DNA from: Euphorbia lathyris
Lineage: Eukaryota > Streptophyta > Magnoliopsida > Malpighiales > Euphorbiaceae
Assembly: GCF_963576675.1 (NCBI RefSeq)
Contig: NC_088911.1
Location: forward strand, 73,623,256 to 73,687,255
Reading direction: 5' to 3'
Length of the DNA: 64,000 nucleotides
Both the position numbers and the translations under genes were made by a program. Positions 33,707 through 45,300 of this stretch are shown here, in pieces. Positions within the stretch are counted from its first letter, which is position 1, and every line of letters starts with the position of its first letter. The notes beneath the pieces are model-generated. The model had not been told where the DNA came from. It ran no database searches and was given only the letters and a program-made list of their open reading frames with translations.

Positions 33707-34321
33707 GATTTTAATCAATCTGATTCTAGTTCAGCTGATGTAAGTGATGGTGATGATGACCAAGAAGTTCGTGTAGAGAAGTCAGAAAAATCAGGAGGAT
33801 TAAGAAGGTCAATGCGTACAAGGAAGCCTATAAAATACATTCTAGATGGAAATCATGATGAATGTGATGCAATTAGTGCTGATTTTCAGCCTCTCCATGT
33901 GGTGGGTTTTTGTGCTCTTGAGCAAATGTTGTCACCAAGAACTGAAAATGGACTTAGTGCTACTCCTGTAATGGAGCTGATGATTACAGTTGGAAAAGCA
34001 GTCCTTCAATTACATTGGGAGCATGGACTAGTTGTTGATAGTGTATGCTTCTGTTCTTCTCTTGACATGGAAGGATTTTCCATTTCCATAGTGAAGGCAG
34101 AGGTAGCAATCTTGAAATGCTTGGACATTCCATCAAAGGCTGCATTCTGGCTTGCTGGAATTAATCCTAATCAATCTACGAAGAAATATGTTGCACTGCC
34201 ATCTACTCAATCCACAAAAGCAGATGAGCCATTAGGTCATGCTATTTATGAGAAAGCAATGAATGCAAAAATTGATCTTAGGGACAGCAATGTGCAAGGA
34301 AGCAGCTGTTTTGGAGGTTAG
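33572..34321 (+). CDS. chimeric ORF: SEC TPR + acidic linker + dihydroxyacetone kinase piece
   Basis: An uninterrupted 249-codon frame starting ATG at 33572. Residues 1-45 are SEC-derived TPR. Residues 46-113 are an acidic, Ser/Asp-rich linker with a basic patch LRRSMRTRKPIKYI, origin unknown. Residues 115-243 derive from plant dihydroxyacetone kinase. It lies downstream of the LINE insertion and upstream of the right LTR on the LTR's own strand, so an LTR-driven transcript could include it. No protein function can be claimed; openness may be passive. Confidence 0.45.
   Translation: MENAWKEMSDIDLAIRHYLIAIELRPNFADVGSNLGSAYIRIGSLDFNQSDSSSADVSDGDDDQEVRVEKSEKSGGLRRSMRTRKPIKYILDGNHDECDAISADFQPLHVVGFCALEQMLSPRTENGLSATPVMELMITVGKAVLQLHWEHGLVVDSVCFCSSLDMEGFSISIVKAEVAILKCLDIPSKAAFWLAGINPNQSTKKYVALPSTQSTKADEPLGHAIYEKAMNAKIDLRDSNVQGSSCFGG
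33914..34300 (+). pseudogene. captured dihydroxyacetone kinase fragment
   Basis: The frame reads ALEQMLSPRTENGLSATPVM then ELMITVGKAVLQL, SLDMEGFSISIVKAE, ILKCLDIPSKAAFWLAGIN. These match the DhaK-domain end and linker of plant dihydroxyacetone (triose) kinases (GATPVMELMI, TSLDMAGFSISIMKA, LDAPTKAPxWPVG). About 14 residues expected between the SPRT and LSATPV blocks are missing, as if an internal deletion or exon skip had occurred. The DhaL (ATP-binding) domain is absent. Confidence 0.8.
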
Positions 34322-34608
34322 AATAATTCAAGGGGTCAACAGGTTGACCATGGATATTGCAGCTCCATTTAATGAAACAATCGGTGAGGCAGATGCACTA
34401 CTTGCTTTGCAGTCCAAGTTGAAGAAGAATGTTGAGATCCAAGTTGCTCCTAGTTCTGATGACACTCCTATATATATGTTACAGAGCCAAGCTCACTGAT
34501 GCAGATTACAAGACATACGGGCAGCATTGGACACTCCTTGGAAATTCAGTGTGGCAAGCTCACATTTGTACATTCTTAGGGACAAGAATGCTTCAAAGGG
34601 GGGAGTAT
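34322..34608 (+). pseudogene. further coding-like piece, origin unknown, to purine tract
   Basis: A second frame (to 34497) reads EVRIIQGVNRLTMDIAAPFN and LALQSKLKKNVEIQVAPSSD. A LRDKNASKGG-like end resembles the last residues of Gypsy polyproteins just before a 3' LTR. I do not recognise the first part. Confidence 0.35.
34595..34608 (+). other. polypurine tract
   Basis: AAAGGGGGGAGTAT directly precedes the right LTR. Confidence 0.7.
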
Positions 34609-34967
34609 TGTCACAACTATAGATAGTAATTATTTAGGTATTATTAGGTGAGTAATTGTTTTTACGTTAAGCTGTATTTAGTTTTAATAGATGTTATTAG
34701 GAATGTTTACAGCTGTAACAATACAACTGTGGGAAATTATAACTGCTACCATGTCAGCAGTTGTTATGCCTATTTAGAGTCCTCCTTTGCTGTGTAATGA
34801 TTATCATATTAATGTTGAATGAAAACTATCTCTCTTTCCTTCTTCCTTTCTTCTCTCTACCGCCATTCTCTCCCTAATTCTCTGTTCTCTTTCTCTTCTT
34901 ATCCTTCTCCTACCTCCAACCCTAATTCTTCTCTAATCACTACTTCCAACAATCCCTAATTGTTACA
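34609..34967 (+). repeat. right LTR of the gene-carrying element
   Basis: Starts TGTCACAACTATAG and ends AATTGTTACA; 359 bp against 369 bp in the left copy, with scattered substitutions. Confidence 0.9.
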
Positions 34968-35206
34968 AGGAATTGGGGAACCATTATTAATCCTCCTTTA
35001 ATTTAAAGAAAAAAGAAACTTAAGACCAATATTGTGGCCCATAGAATTAGAAAAAATGGGACTGCAAAGAGAGATGGTTTAAGAGAAACAAAATCAAATT
35101 GGAGAACATAGAAAATGTCCAGCTTCAAGAACCAGAAAAGAGTAAAAAAAAAAAAAAAAATCCTTCCATAAAAGATGCAAAACACATTACAAAGAAGTTA
35201 AAAAAG

Positions 35207-35237
<31 letters not shown>

Positions 35238-36321
35238 TATACAAAACAAAAGAAAGCAATAACGATAGAAACTTGGCAAAGTTGTGATTGTTGGACGGAA
35301 CCCTGATTGGCCTTAGTGATAGGTCAGATCCTAGCAAGCTGCTAGGAAATGAAACCTGAGGCAATCCTATCCTACTACTGTAATAACTAATGTTTTCAGA
35401 TTCCCTAAATTCTAAAACCAATTATGTTTATCTTATGTACTAAATGAGGAAGGCAATTTAAAACATCTTGCTTCAAGAACCCCAAAAGACTCAAAAAAAA
35501 AAAAAAAAAAAAAAAAAATCCTCCACTTAGATGAAAAGCATTATCTATAGAAAAGGATTCTCTTTTGTTTAAGCAAAAAGAAATAACGATTAAAACTTGG
35601 GATAACCGTTGTTTTATAAAGGTCACTCAACTTCATTTTCTTTCAGTAAAGTAAGTGAACTTTACTTTTTATTTCAATAAAATCATTACGGTCAATTCAG
35701 CCAGAAAAATGTCTCCTAAATAGTGACATGGCAGCCACGTTGGAAAGAATTTCAGAAAATAAAAAATAAATATTTTATCTACTTAATCCAACTTATTTAA
35801 ACTGTCATGTGACTGCCATGTCATACATATAAGCAAGTCATTTCTACCATGGCTGTCGCATCACTATTCTGTTGATTTTTTGTCTGAATTAACTTATTTC
35901 TACCATGGCTGTCGCATCACTATTCTGGTGACTTTTCTAAAATAAACACCAATCTTCAGTGACTTTTCTAAAATAAACACCAAATTCACTTGGTCATTAA
36001 GGTGCATGTGAACATTGCTGATAAACTTTTAACTAATAGAAGTTTCTCTAGTTCCACTACGTCTTCCACTCCATAAGTTGGATTAATACTTCAGGAATCA
36101 ACAGTGAAATGACTCAAAGATGTAAAAAAAACAAACTCAAATATCTGTGACATACATTGCAGGGTACCAGAGGAACTTTATTTCTAGTCATTCATTACTA
36201 AACAAATGATTCTAGGAATAAATTTATATATATAAGCAACATTCCACACAACACTTCAGATTATATGACAAAGTAACAACTGACAACAAAAGACATAACC
36301 ATAAAAGTGGTAGAAGTTTAC
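34968..36321. other. IMP1 downstream region; last exon expected here
   Basis: AT-rich with poly-A runs at 35143-35160, 35207-35220 and 35494-35518 and a (TA)n at 35221-35241. A direct repeat of about 45 bases (TTATTTCTACCATGGCTGTC type) lies near 35846-35935. The terminal IMP1 exon should lie here; a weak candidate is the minus-strand AG then VSFPSSLLGS near 35357. Confidence 0.35.
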
Positions 36322-39300
36322 CCTCAAAAATACTTTGCCTTGAATAAGACCATATGGAACAGGCCCATAATGTCTTGAATCAGTAGAGGCATACATATTG
36401 TCTCCCTGAATCCAAATGTGCCCCTTTGGGACCTATAAATTGAATTCAAATGCCAAAGAAAAATTAATAATCTAAAATCAGCAGAAGCACATTAGGGGAT
36501 CAAAATATAAATTCAAAATATATTCATATAAAAAGACACTTAACTTATAAGCATGCAGGAGGAAAGAATTCAAAGATTCATTCTACCTCTTACAAGTTAG
36601 CAATGAAATAGTACATGCAGCAGTAAGTGATAGAGAGAAACAAGAATGTCAAGAAACAATTCCATAACTACATGATCTCAGATCAAAGGATTCAATCAGG
36701 ATTCAGGTGTGCACACAAAATCCAAGACGGAAAAATTGTAAAAAAAAAAACAAAGAAGTCTGGATTCTGCATTGCTACTTCATGAATCAGGTGAAGCTCA
36801 TCATTAAGACATGGGAATTTGAATGCAAGGATATAGAAACATCAGTGATTTTAATTTGGGGATAACAAAGCACCTATAGACAAATAGGAGAGTGGTAAAG
36901 AACAATATACTTTATGGATTCGAAAATAGCCATATATTTTGATAAATAGATCAACCTTTATAAACTAATGCTGAATTCACTGGTAGGAAAAGTCAATCAA
37001 AGGCTTGAAAATTTTGTTACAGTAGCATAGTAACCAGGGGCCATTTCAGTAGTAGTAGTAAGTGAAATACGGCATTCCAAGAGTGAGTCAGCACTATGGT
37101 TATGGGAAAGAAAACACAAATATTGAGTTGCAAAGTTCGTTTCCAGCTGAAGAAAAACAATAAATGAAACTGCTATTATCCTAAGCAGATCAGAGAGAAA
37201 ATCCTGTAGGTATCAGAATGCTGTCGAATTTGCATCTCAGTCTGTCAAATACTGGCATTAAAACTAGCAGGGTGTCAAGAGTGTCAAGAGTAGTACTGAC
37301 TTTAGTACAGACTTAGGGTTAGGAAAAGGAGAATAGAAGAAAATAGAATAGATTAGGAAATTCTGAATATTCTCAATTGTTACTTACTATTACATGAGAA
37401 ATTTTACAGTACTCCGAGAGTAATACACCAGACCAATGAAAATCGTTTTGCCTACCACTACATGGAAGATGATTGGTGTACCGAAAAAAATGTATATATG
37501 TGGCATGAATAGATTGGTAAGGAGTATTTCTCCGGGAGTACTCTAAAATTTCTCCTATTACATAGGTATGACCTTATATATCAGCTGAGTACAGCTAAGG
37601 TCAGATACAGTTGTGATGTAACTGGCCTAACAACTTCCACAATAGTCCAAAAGAGGCTAACAACAACAACATCAAAGCCTTAGTCCCGAAATGATTCGGG
37701 GTCGGCTAACATGAACCATCATATAAAACCGTGAAATCAAGTCGTGTCAGCGACACAAATTCGCTCCCTCCACTCCGCCCTATCCACTACCATATTTTCC
37801 TCAATTCCCAGTAAACTCATATCACTCTCGATCACCCTCTTCCAAGTTTGCTTAGGTCTTCCCCTACCCCTCACCACTACATCCCTTTGCCACTCTTCGG
37901 TCCTCCTAACCGGCGCATCAAGCGCTCTACGTCTCACATGGCCAAACCACCGTAGTCGGTTCTCTCTCATTTTATTCTCAATAGATGTAACCCCTACTTT
38001 TGTCCTAATTATTTCATTACTCACCTGATCCTTTCTCGTATGACCACACATCCATCTCAACATACGCATCTCCGCCACCGACATCTTATGGATGTGACAG
38101 TGTTTCACTGCCCAACACTCCGTACCATATAACAATGCTGGTCTGATTGCCGTGCGGTAGAATTTTCCCTTCAATCTATTAGGCATGTTGGGGTCACAAA
38201 GGAAACCCGTAGCACTCTTCCACTTCGACCAACCAGATTTAATCCTATGAGCAACATCTCCATCTACTTCTCCATCCGTTTGGATAATAGATCCTAAATA
38301 CCGGAAGCAATCCGAGACCTGAACAACTCTCCCATCTAGGGTGATTGTGCCTCCCTACTCCTATGGCCGCTAAACTTACACTCCAAATATTCTGTCTTAT
38401 TTCGGCTCAACTTAAAGCCTCTAGATTGTAGAGTTTGTCTCCATAGTTCCAACTTCCTCTCCACTCCTTCTTTCGTCTCATCAACCAACACAATATCATC
38501 TGCAAACAACATGCACCATGGTATACCATCTTGAAGTGAACTTGTTAGTTCATCCATAACGATGGCAAAAATAAATGGGCTTAGTGCGGAACCTTGATGC
38601 ACTCCAATCGTAATAGGGAACTCTTCCGTCTTCCCAACACTGGTACGTACACTCGTGCATGCTCCCTCATACATGTCCTTTATGATGTCAATATATTTCC
38701 GCGAAATGTCTTTCCTTATCAAGGCCCACCAAAGTACTTCCCTTGGTACCTTATCGTATGCTTTCTCCAAGTCAATGAAAACCATATGCAAGTCTTTCTT
38801 CTTATTTCGATAGTGCTCCATTAATTGTCTCATTAGATGGATGGCTTCCATAGTTGATCTTCCCGGCATAAAGCCAAACTGGTTTTCCGAGATCTTCACC
38901 GTCCTCCTTAGCCTTTGTTCGGTCACTCGCTCCCAAAGTTTCATAGTGTAACTCATTAATTTGATTCCCCGATAGTTGGCACAATCTTGGACATGAACAA
39001 AGGGATTAAGATACTTTTCCTCCATTCTGATGGCATCTTATTGTTTCTCCAAATTTTGTTGAAGAACATCGTCAACCATTCGATTCCTCTTTCTCCCAAA
39101 CATCTCCAAATCTCAATAGGGATGTCATCAGGTCCTACTGCTTTCTTCAACCTCATCTTATTTAATGCCATTTTGACTTCACCCTTTTGAATTCTCCGCA
39201 GGCATTCATGATTTATCATATCGTGATGGATACTTATATCTCCAACATCTTGTCTGCGATCTCCATTAAATAAGTCATCAAAATAGGACCTCCATCGTTC

Positions 39301-42300
39301 CTTGATATCCTTATCTCCAACTAGGACTTTCTGGTCCACATCCTTCACACATTTAACTTTTCCGAGATCTCGCGTCTTCCTTCTCTCATCCGAGTAATTC
39401 TATATATGTCTCTTTCCCCTTCTTTCGTATCCAATCTTGTATACAGATCTCGATTCACCTTTGCTCTAGCATCTCGTATGACCTTCTTTACTTCCCTTTT
39501 AGCCTCTTTGTATTTTTCGTAGTTCTCATCACTCCTACATTTCCCTAATATTTTATAGGATTCTCGCTTACTCTTTACTGCTTGTCATACTTCTTCTGTC
39601 CACCAAGATGTGTCCTTACCCGATGGTATGCTACCTTTAGATTCCCCTAGAACTTCCTTCGCTACTTCCCTTATACTATGCTCCATCTTAGTCCATATCG
39701 AATCTATATCTAAATCCATATTACAAGTCCAAATATCTTTTTTGGTCATCACATCCACAAATTTTTGTTGATTCTCCCCTTGCAATTTCCACCACTTAAT
39801 CTTAGTCTCCACTTGTGGTGTTCGTTTTCTTATACATTTCCTACTTCGAAAATCAAGCACCACTACTCTATGTTGGGTTGTCGTACTCTCACCAGGGATC
39901 ACCTTACAATCAATATAACTCTTTCTCCAAGCACTCCTTACTAAGAAGAAGTCAATTTGGCTCGCATTACCGCCACTCCTATAAGTCACTAAGTGGGATG
40001 TTCTCTTCATAAACCATGTGTTCATGATACTCAAGTCATAGGCTGGTGCGAATTCCAAAATATCATTTCCTTCTTCATTCTTATCTCCAAAACCATACCC
40101 TCCATGAACACTCTCAAACCCATCTCGCCTAGAACCCACGTGTCCATTGAGATCACCACCCAATACCATCTTTTCATTCCTAGGAACCTGTTGCACCACT
40201 TCCTCTAAGTCCTCCCAAAAAGCTTGTCTTATAGAGACATCTAATCCTATTTGTGGTGCATATGCACTGATGACATTCACAACCTCATCCCCTATCACTA
40301 GCTTAACACTCATAATTCTATCGCTGTTCCTAGACACCGCTACTATATCATCAATATACTCCCGATCAATAAGAATACCTACTCCATTTCTACCCTTATC
40401 CTTTCCTGAGTACCAAAGCTTATAACCCCAAGGAGCTATCTCTCTAGCCTTGGCTCCAACCCACTTGGTTTCTTGTAGGCACATTATATTTATTCTCCTC
40501 CTCTTCATAACATCTACAATTTCGACTAATCTTCCTGTCAAATAACCTATGTTCCATGTCCCAAAGCGTAACCTACTACCCTTACCCCTACCTCTACCCC
40601 TACCATTACCGTGGACTAGCTTATTTACCCGCAACCCTTGCATATTTGACACGACCCCCGGGTCCTGGGGTGGCGCGCCGCTTCGGGACGACGACCTAGC
40701 AACCCTTGCACATTTAACATTACACTCGGGTCTAGGAAGTGCAGCGCGTCGCTTAGTAGGGAACGCCCCCACGATATTTATATTGTGGTTCATGTCATAA
40801 GATGTGGCTAAGTTTTACGCTGGCCGCCACGAACCTACCGCAACCCTCCTCCTTTGTCCGAGCTTGGGACCGGCTGTAAAGGCCACCAAGTGATATTGTA
40901 CAAATATCTAACAAAACAAACAAATAAGGAATAAAACTTAATAATAAATAACAGCTAATAATAACGAAACCATAACTAATACTTATTCCTTCCTTCAGCT
41001 GTATGTGACAATACCCTCTCCTTTAGCACATTTTTGTCCCCAAAAATGATAGAATTCTAGAAATTGCTTGCTAATTGTAGTTTCACCTTCCCAAGTGGCA
41101 TCTATTGCTGAGAACCCAGTCCAAAGTATAAGAAGTTGTTTTATATCATTAATGTAGGCAGTTCTTGTGTTAAGAACCTTCTTAGGAAGAATGATCCACG
41201 CTGCATCTACTATTGGAGGAAGTGTAGTAATCACACAGGGCGAGTTTTGCACTCAGGTGGCAGCTGCAATTTGTTTCCTACCTTGCCAATCCTTTCTAGA
41301 ATAAGGAATGGCCCATAGTATTTAGTATTTAGCTTAAGCGAGGTGCGCATTGCCACTGTTGTTTGCCTTGATAGCAGTGGAGTTCTTGTATTGAGAGCGG
41401 ATTCATTTTGGTTGAGGTATGATAACCATGCCAAACTTATCCAGTCAGGCCACATTTTAGGATTGATAAATCACATGCTCCTGAGATAATTCTCTAGGCA
41501 TTGGTTAAGCCTCTCTGTCTGACCATCTGTTTGAGCTGCAGCTTAGTGCCCAAAAGTCTCATGATCTCTCTCCAAAATGTTCCAATAAAAATCTTGTCCC
41601 TGTCTGAAGTAATGGTACTAGGCATGCCATTCAATTTAAAGACATGGCCTAAGAATGCTTAAGCAACTATAGCAGCATTAAAGGGGTGAGAGAGAGAGGA
41701 ATGAAGTGACCAAATTTAGTGAATCTGTCCACTACTACAAGGATGGTGACAAACCTTTTTTATTTTGGCAATTTCTCAATGAAGTCCATTGCCACATCCT
41801 TCCATGCTTCTTGAGGAATGGGCAAAGGCTGTAGTAACCCTGGATAGGCTAAGTGATCTACCTTGCACCTCGAGCAAGTATCATAGGTAGACACCCATCT
41901 GGTGACATCTGCCTGCATCTTTGGCCAGTTGAAATGTTGGTGTAGTCTTATGGGAGTACCTTTAATCCCTAAATGACCACCAATAGAAGAGTTGTGAAAA
42001 GCAATGAGTACTCTTGTCCTTAGATCAGCATTGCTGCCAACATAGATTCTTTGTTTGAATCTAATAATGCCTTGCTGCAATATGTATCTAGGGTCACTGA
42101 AGGTTGTATAATGAGTTGTTGAAGTAGGTTGGAGGTAATGGGATCACCTTCATAGGATAAGTCAACCTCTTCGAACCAAGTTGGATTGACTAGTGATAGG
42201 CTAGAATGATGCTTGTGTATTACCTAGATAAGGCATCTGCAACCTTTTCTTATCCTTTCTTGTATTGAATAGTATACTCCAATCCTAAGAGCTTTGATAT

Positions 42301-45300
42301 GCCTTTGTGTTGCAGATAGGCATGTAGCTTTTGTTCTAACAATTGCTTAATGCTTTCATGGTCAGTTTTAATAACAAATGAGGAATTTTCTAGGTAATGT
42401 CGCCATGTTGTACATGCTTGCAAGATTGCTAGCAATTCTCTTTCATAAAGAGATAGATTTTGATTTCTAGGGCTAAGATAGGTAGCAGAAAGGGTTACCT
42501 TGTTGCATTAACAAGGCAGTTATGCACGATCCACTAGCATCATACTCCAGCATAAAGGGTTGCTTGAAATCTGGTAGAGCTAACGCATGGCCTCGATCAT
42601 CGGTGCTTTAAGTTCCTGGAAGGTTGTTGCAGCAGCTGGAGACCAGATAAACCTATCATTCTTGAGTAGGTCGGTTAGGGGCTTACTAACGCTTCCATAT
42701 CCCTTTATGAACCGCTTGTAATATCATGTCAAACCAAGAAACCCTCCGAGCCCTTTAAGAGTTGTAGGTAAAGGCCAATTAGTCATTGCAACAACTTTAG
42801 TTGGATCAGTGGCAACACCTTCATAGGAAATTATGCGTTCTAGATAAAATACAAAGGGAACGACAATTTTACACTTGGACCCCTTAGCAAAGAGTTGAAA
42901 AACCAACTGTAATACTCTTCTTTTGAATTGCTATAAACTAAAATATCATAAAAAAAATACGAACAGAAATTTCCTAAAGTAAGGTTGAAAAACTGTGTTC
43001 ATTAGGGATTAGAATGTTGTTGGTGCATTTGTGAGGCCAAAAGGCATCACTGGAAACTCATAGTGCCATGTATCAGTTCTAAATGTTGTTTTATGCACAT
43101 CTTCAAGTCCCATCCTGATTTGATGGTATATAGACCTCAGATCAAGTTTAGTAAATACTTTAGCACCCCTAAGTTCATCAATGAGTTCCTATATGATCGG
43201 AATAGGAAATTTATCCTTCACAATTCCTTTGTTTAGCTCCATGTAGTCCACACAAAACCTCCAAGTGCCCTCTTTCTTCTTGACTAGTAACACAGGGGAG
43301 GCATATGGGCTATGACTGGGTTGTATAACACCATCCTGAAGCATTTCTGCAACTAGTTTTTCAATTTCATTCTTTTGGTGATAGGAATACCTATAAGGTC
43401 TCATATTCGCTGGTTCAGTGGATGTTTTCAGAGGAATTTGGTGATCATGAGCCCTCTTAGGAAGTAAAGATGTAGATGATTGAAATAAGTGGTTGTATTG
43501 GGTGAGTAAAGGTACGTAGGTAAGTGGAGTTTTAGGGAGGCAGTCTGTTGGAATTGGGTTCGGGTCAGGTGGTTGTTTAGCAACGAATATTAGAAACAAG
43601 ATTGAAGAAATTCCTTTCCACCCTTTCGTGATCATCCTATTTATGGATTTATGAGACAATGATTTCAAGGATATGTCGTCCTTTATCCCTTTTAACTCAA
43701 TCTCTTTCTTACCCTGTACCAGTAACCTATTGTTATCAAAATCAAATGTTACCGGTGTATGTCTCCTCATCCAATCAGCCGTCAAGATCATATCATAATC
43801 GCCTAGCTCTAGTACTCTTAAAGGAAAAGCAAACTTGTTGTGATGCATGGTCCAATTGCAATTTTGACATTTATAGTTCATAGTCAATTGTCTGCCATCA
43901 GCTAACAACCGCAGGTTTCACTTTGAGGAGGGGCAACTTCAATTCTTGGGCTAACTTTTGATCTACAAAGCTATGGTACTGTAGGGCCCACGAGTTCACC
44001 AACAGCTCCACCATTAGTATGATATTGTCCGCTTTGGGCCAAGCCCGCACGGATTTGTTTTTGGGCTCCTTCCCAAAAGGCCTCATACTAATGTTGTTGG
44101 TGAACTTATTTATAAACTATGTAACTCCCTTGTATCTTTCCGATGTGGGACTTGGGATGTATACCCAACAATCCTCCCCTCAGACCAAGGACCACAAGCC
44201 TCCCCTTCAGCGATAATCTGTCTAATCATCTTGTACCGCAGCCAACCCGCAAAACACGCCGCCTGACCACCACAATATCAGGAAGACTTTCGACACAAAG
44301 CACCAAGCACAGATTTCCCATCACGAGGTCACACACTGAGAGCCTCCCACATCTCCTTAGATCTCATGCACCATGACTCCGAGCATTGTATGCATGTTCT
44401 CCTAGCCGAACCATCAGCTATGATACCACTTGTAGGGCCCACGAGTTCACCAACAGCCCCACCATTAGTATGATATTATCCGCTTTGGGCCAAGCCCGCA
44501 CGGATTTGTTTTTGGGCTCCTTCCCAAAAGGCCTCATACTAATGCAGTTGATGAACTTCTTTATAAACTATGTAACTCCCTTGTATCTTTCCGATGTGGG
44601 ACTTGGGATGTATACCCAACAGGTACTCTTATTATCGAGTAAGATCATGATGTCCTTCTTGTGCAGGGTGCCTTGCTTGAGGCTACCACTTGCCATCCCA
44701 CCATCTAAGGCATTAATTGCCAGGGTGATTTGTTGATCATCATTGTTAGCCTCTACAATCTTAAGTTCCCTTTCAACTGTTTCTACTTCACCATTTCTCT
44801 GTTCTTCTACCTCTTCCTCTCCACTTAAAACATTCAGCTTCTTGTTGGTGCATTGGTGGCCAGAGTAGTACTTATCCCCACACTTCCAACAAGCCCCTAG
44901 AACTTTTTTAAAGTTGTTAAGGGTGGTAGGGTTTGATTCTCAGTTTTTGTATTTGAAGTTTGGTTAGGATATGATGTGTGTGGTAGTTGCTGTGTTTAGT
45001 GGTTTTGGTTTCACTGCATCAATGACATCCTTGAGATGGTTTCCTCGTACTTGGCTTGTTTGATAGCTGAGTATAGGGTAGTGGGTTCAAATGGTCTTAC
45101 GGCTGATCTAATTTTCGACCTTAATCCAACATTAAAACTAAAAATATACACCCCTTTCAATTTTGAGCTTGATAGCTTCAAATTTCTCGTCTCTTGAGTT
45201 GGAAAAGTTGTTGCACAACATCGTCTATTTCTATCTCCTGGAATTGTTTTTCAACTTCTACCACGAACTCAGTGGCCTTAGGATTGGTGGGGATCCGATT

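Larger units (their letters stand above)
28130..34967 (+). mobile_element. LTR retrotransposon carrying host gene fragments, no gag-pol
   Basis: LTRs at 28130-28498 and 34609-34967 begin TGTCAC and end GTTACA. The primer site TGGTATCAGAGA starts at 28500 and the purine tract AAAGGGGGGAG precedes the right LTR. The flanks GGGAA (28125-28129) and AGGAA (34968-34972) fit a 5-bp duplication with one change. Between the LTRs I find a short gag-like start, then pieces of three host genes (SR140/RRC1, SEC, dihydroxyacetone kinase) instead of polymerase. An RTE LINE (30250-33485) is a later insertion. Transposition would have needed enzymes from another element. Subtracting the LINE, the element is about 3.6 kb. 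Confidence 0.85.
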
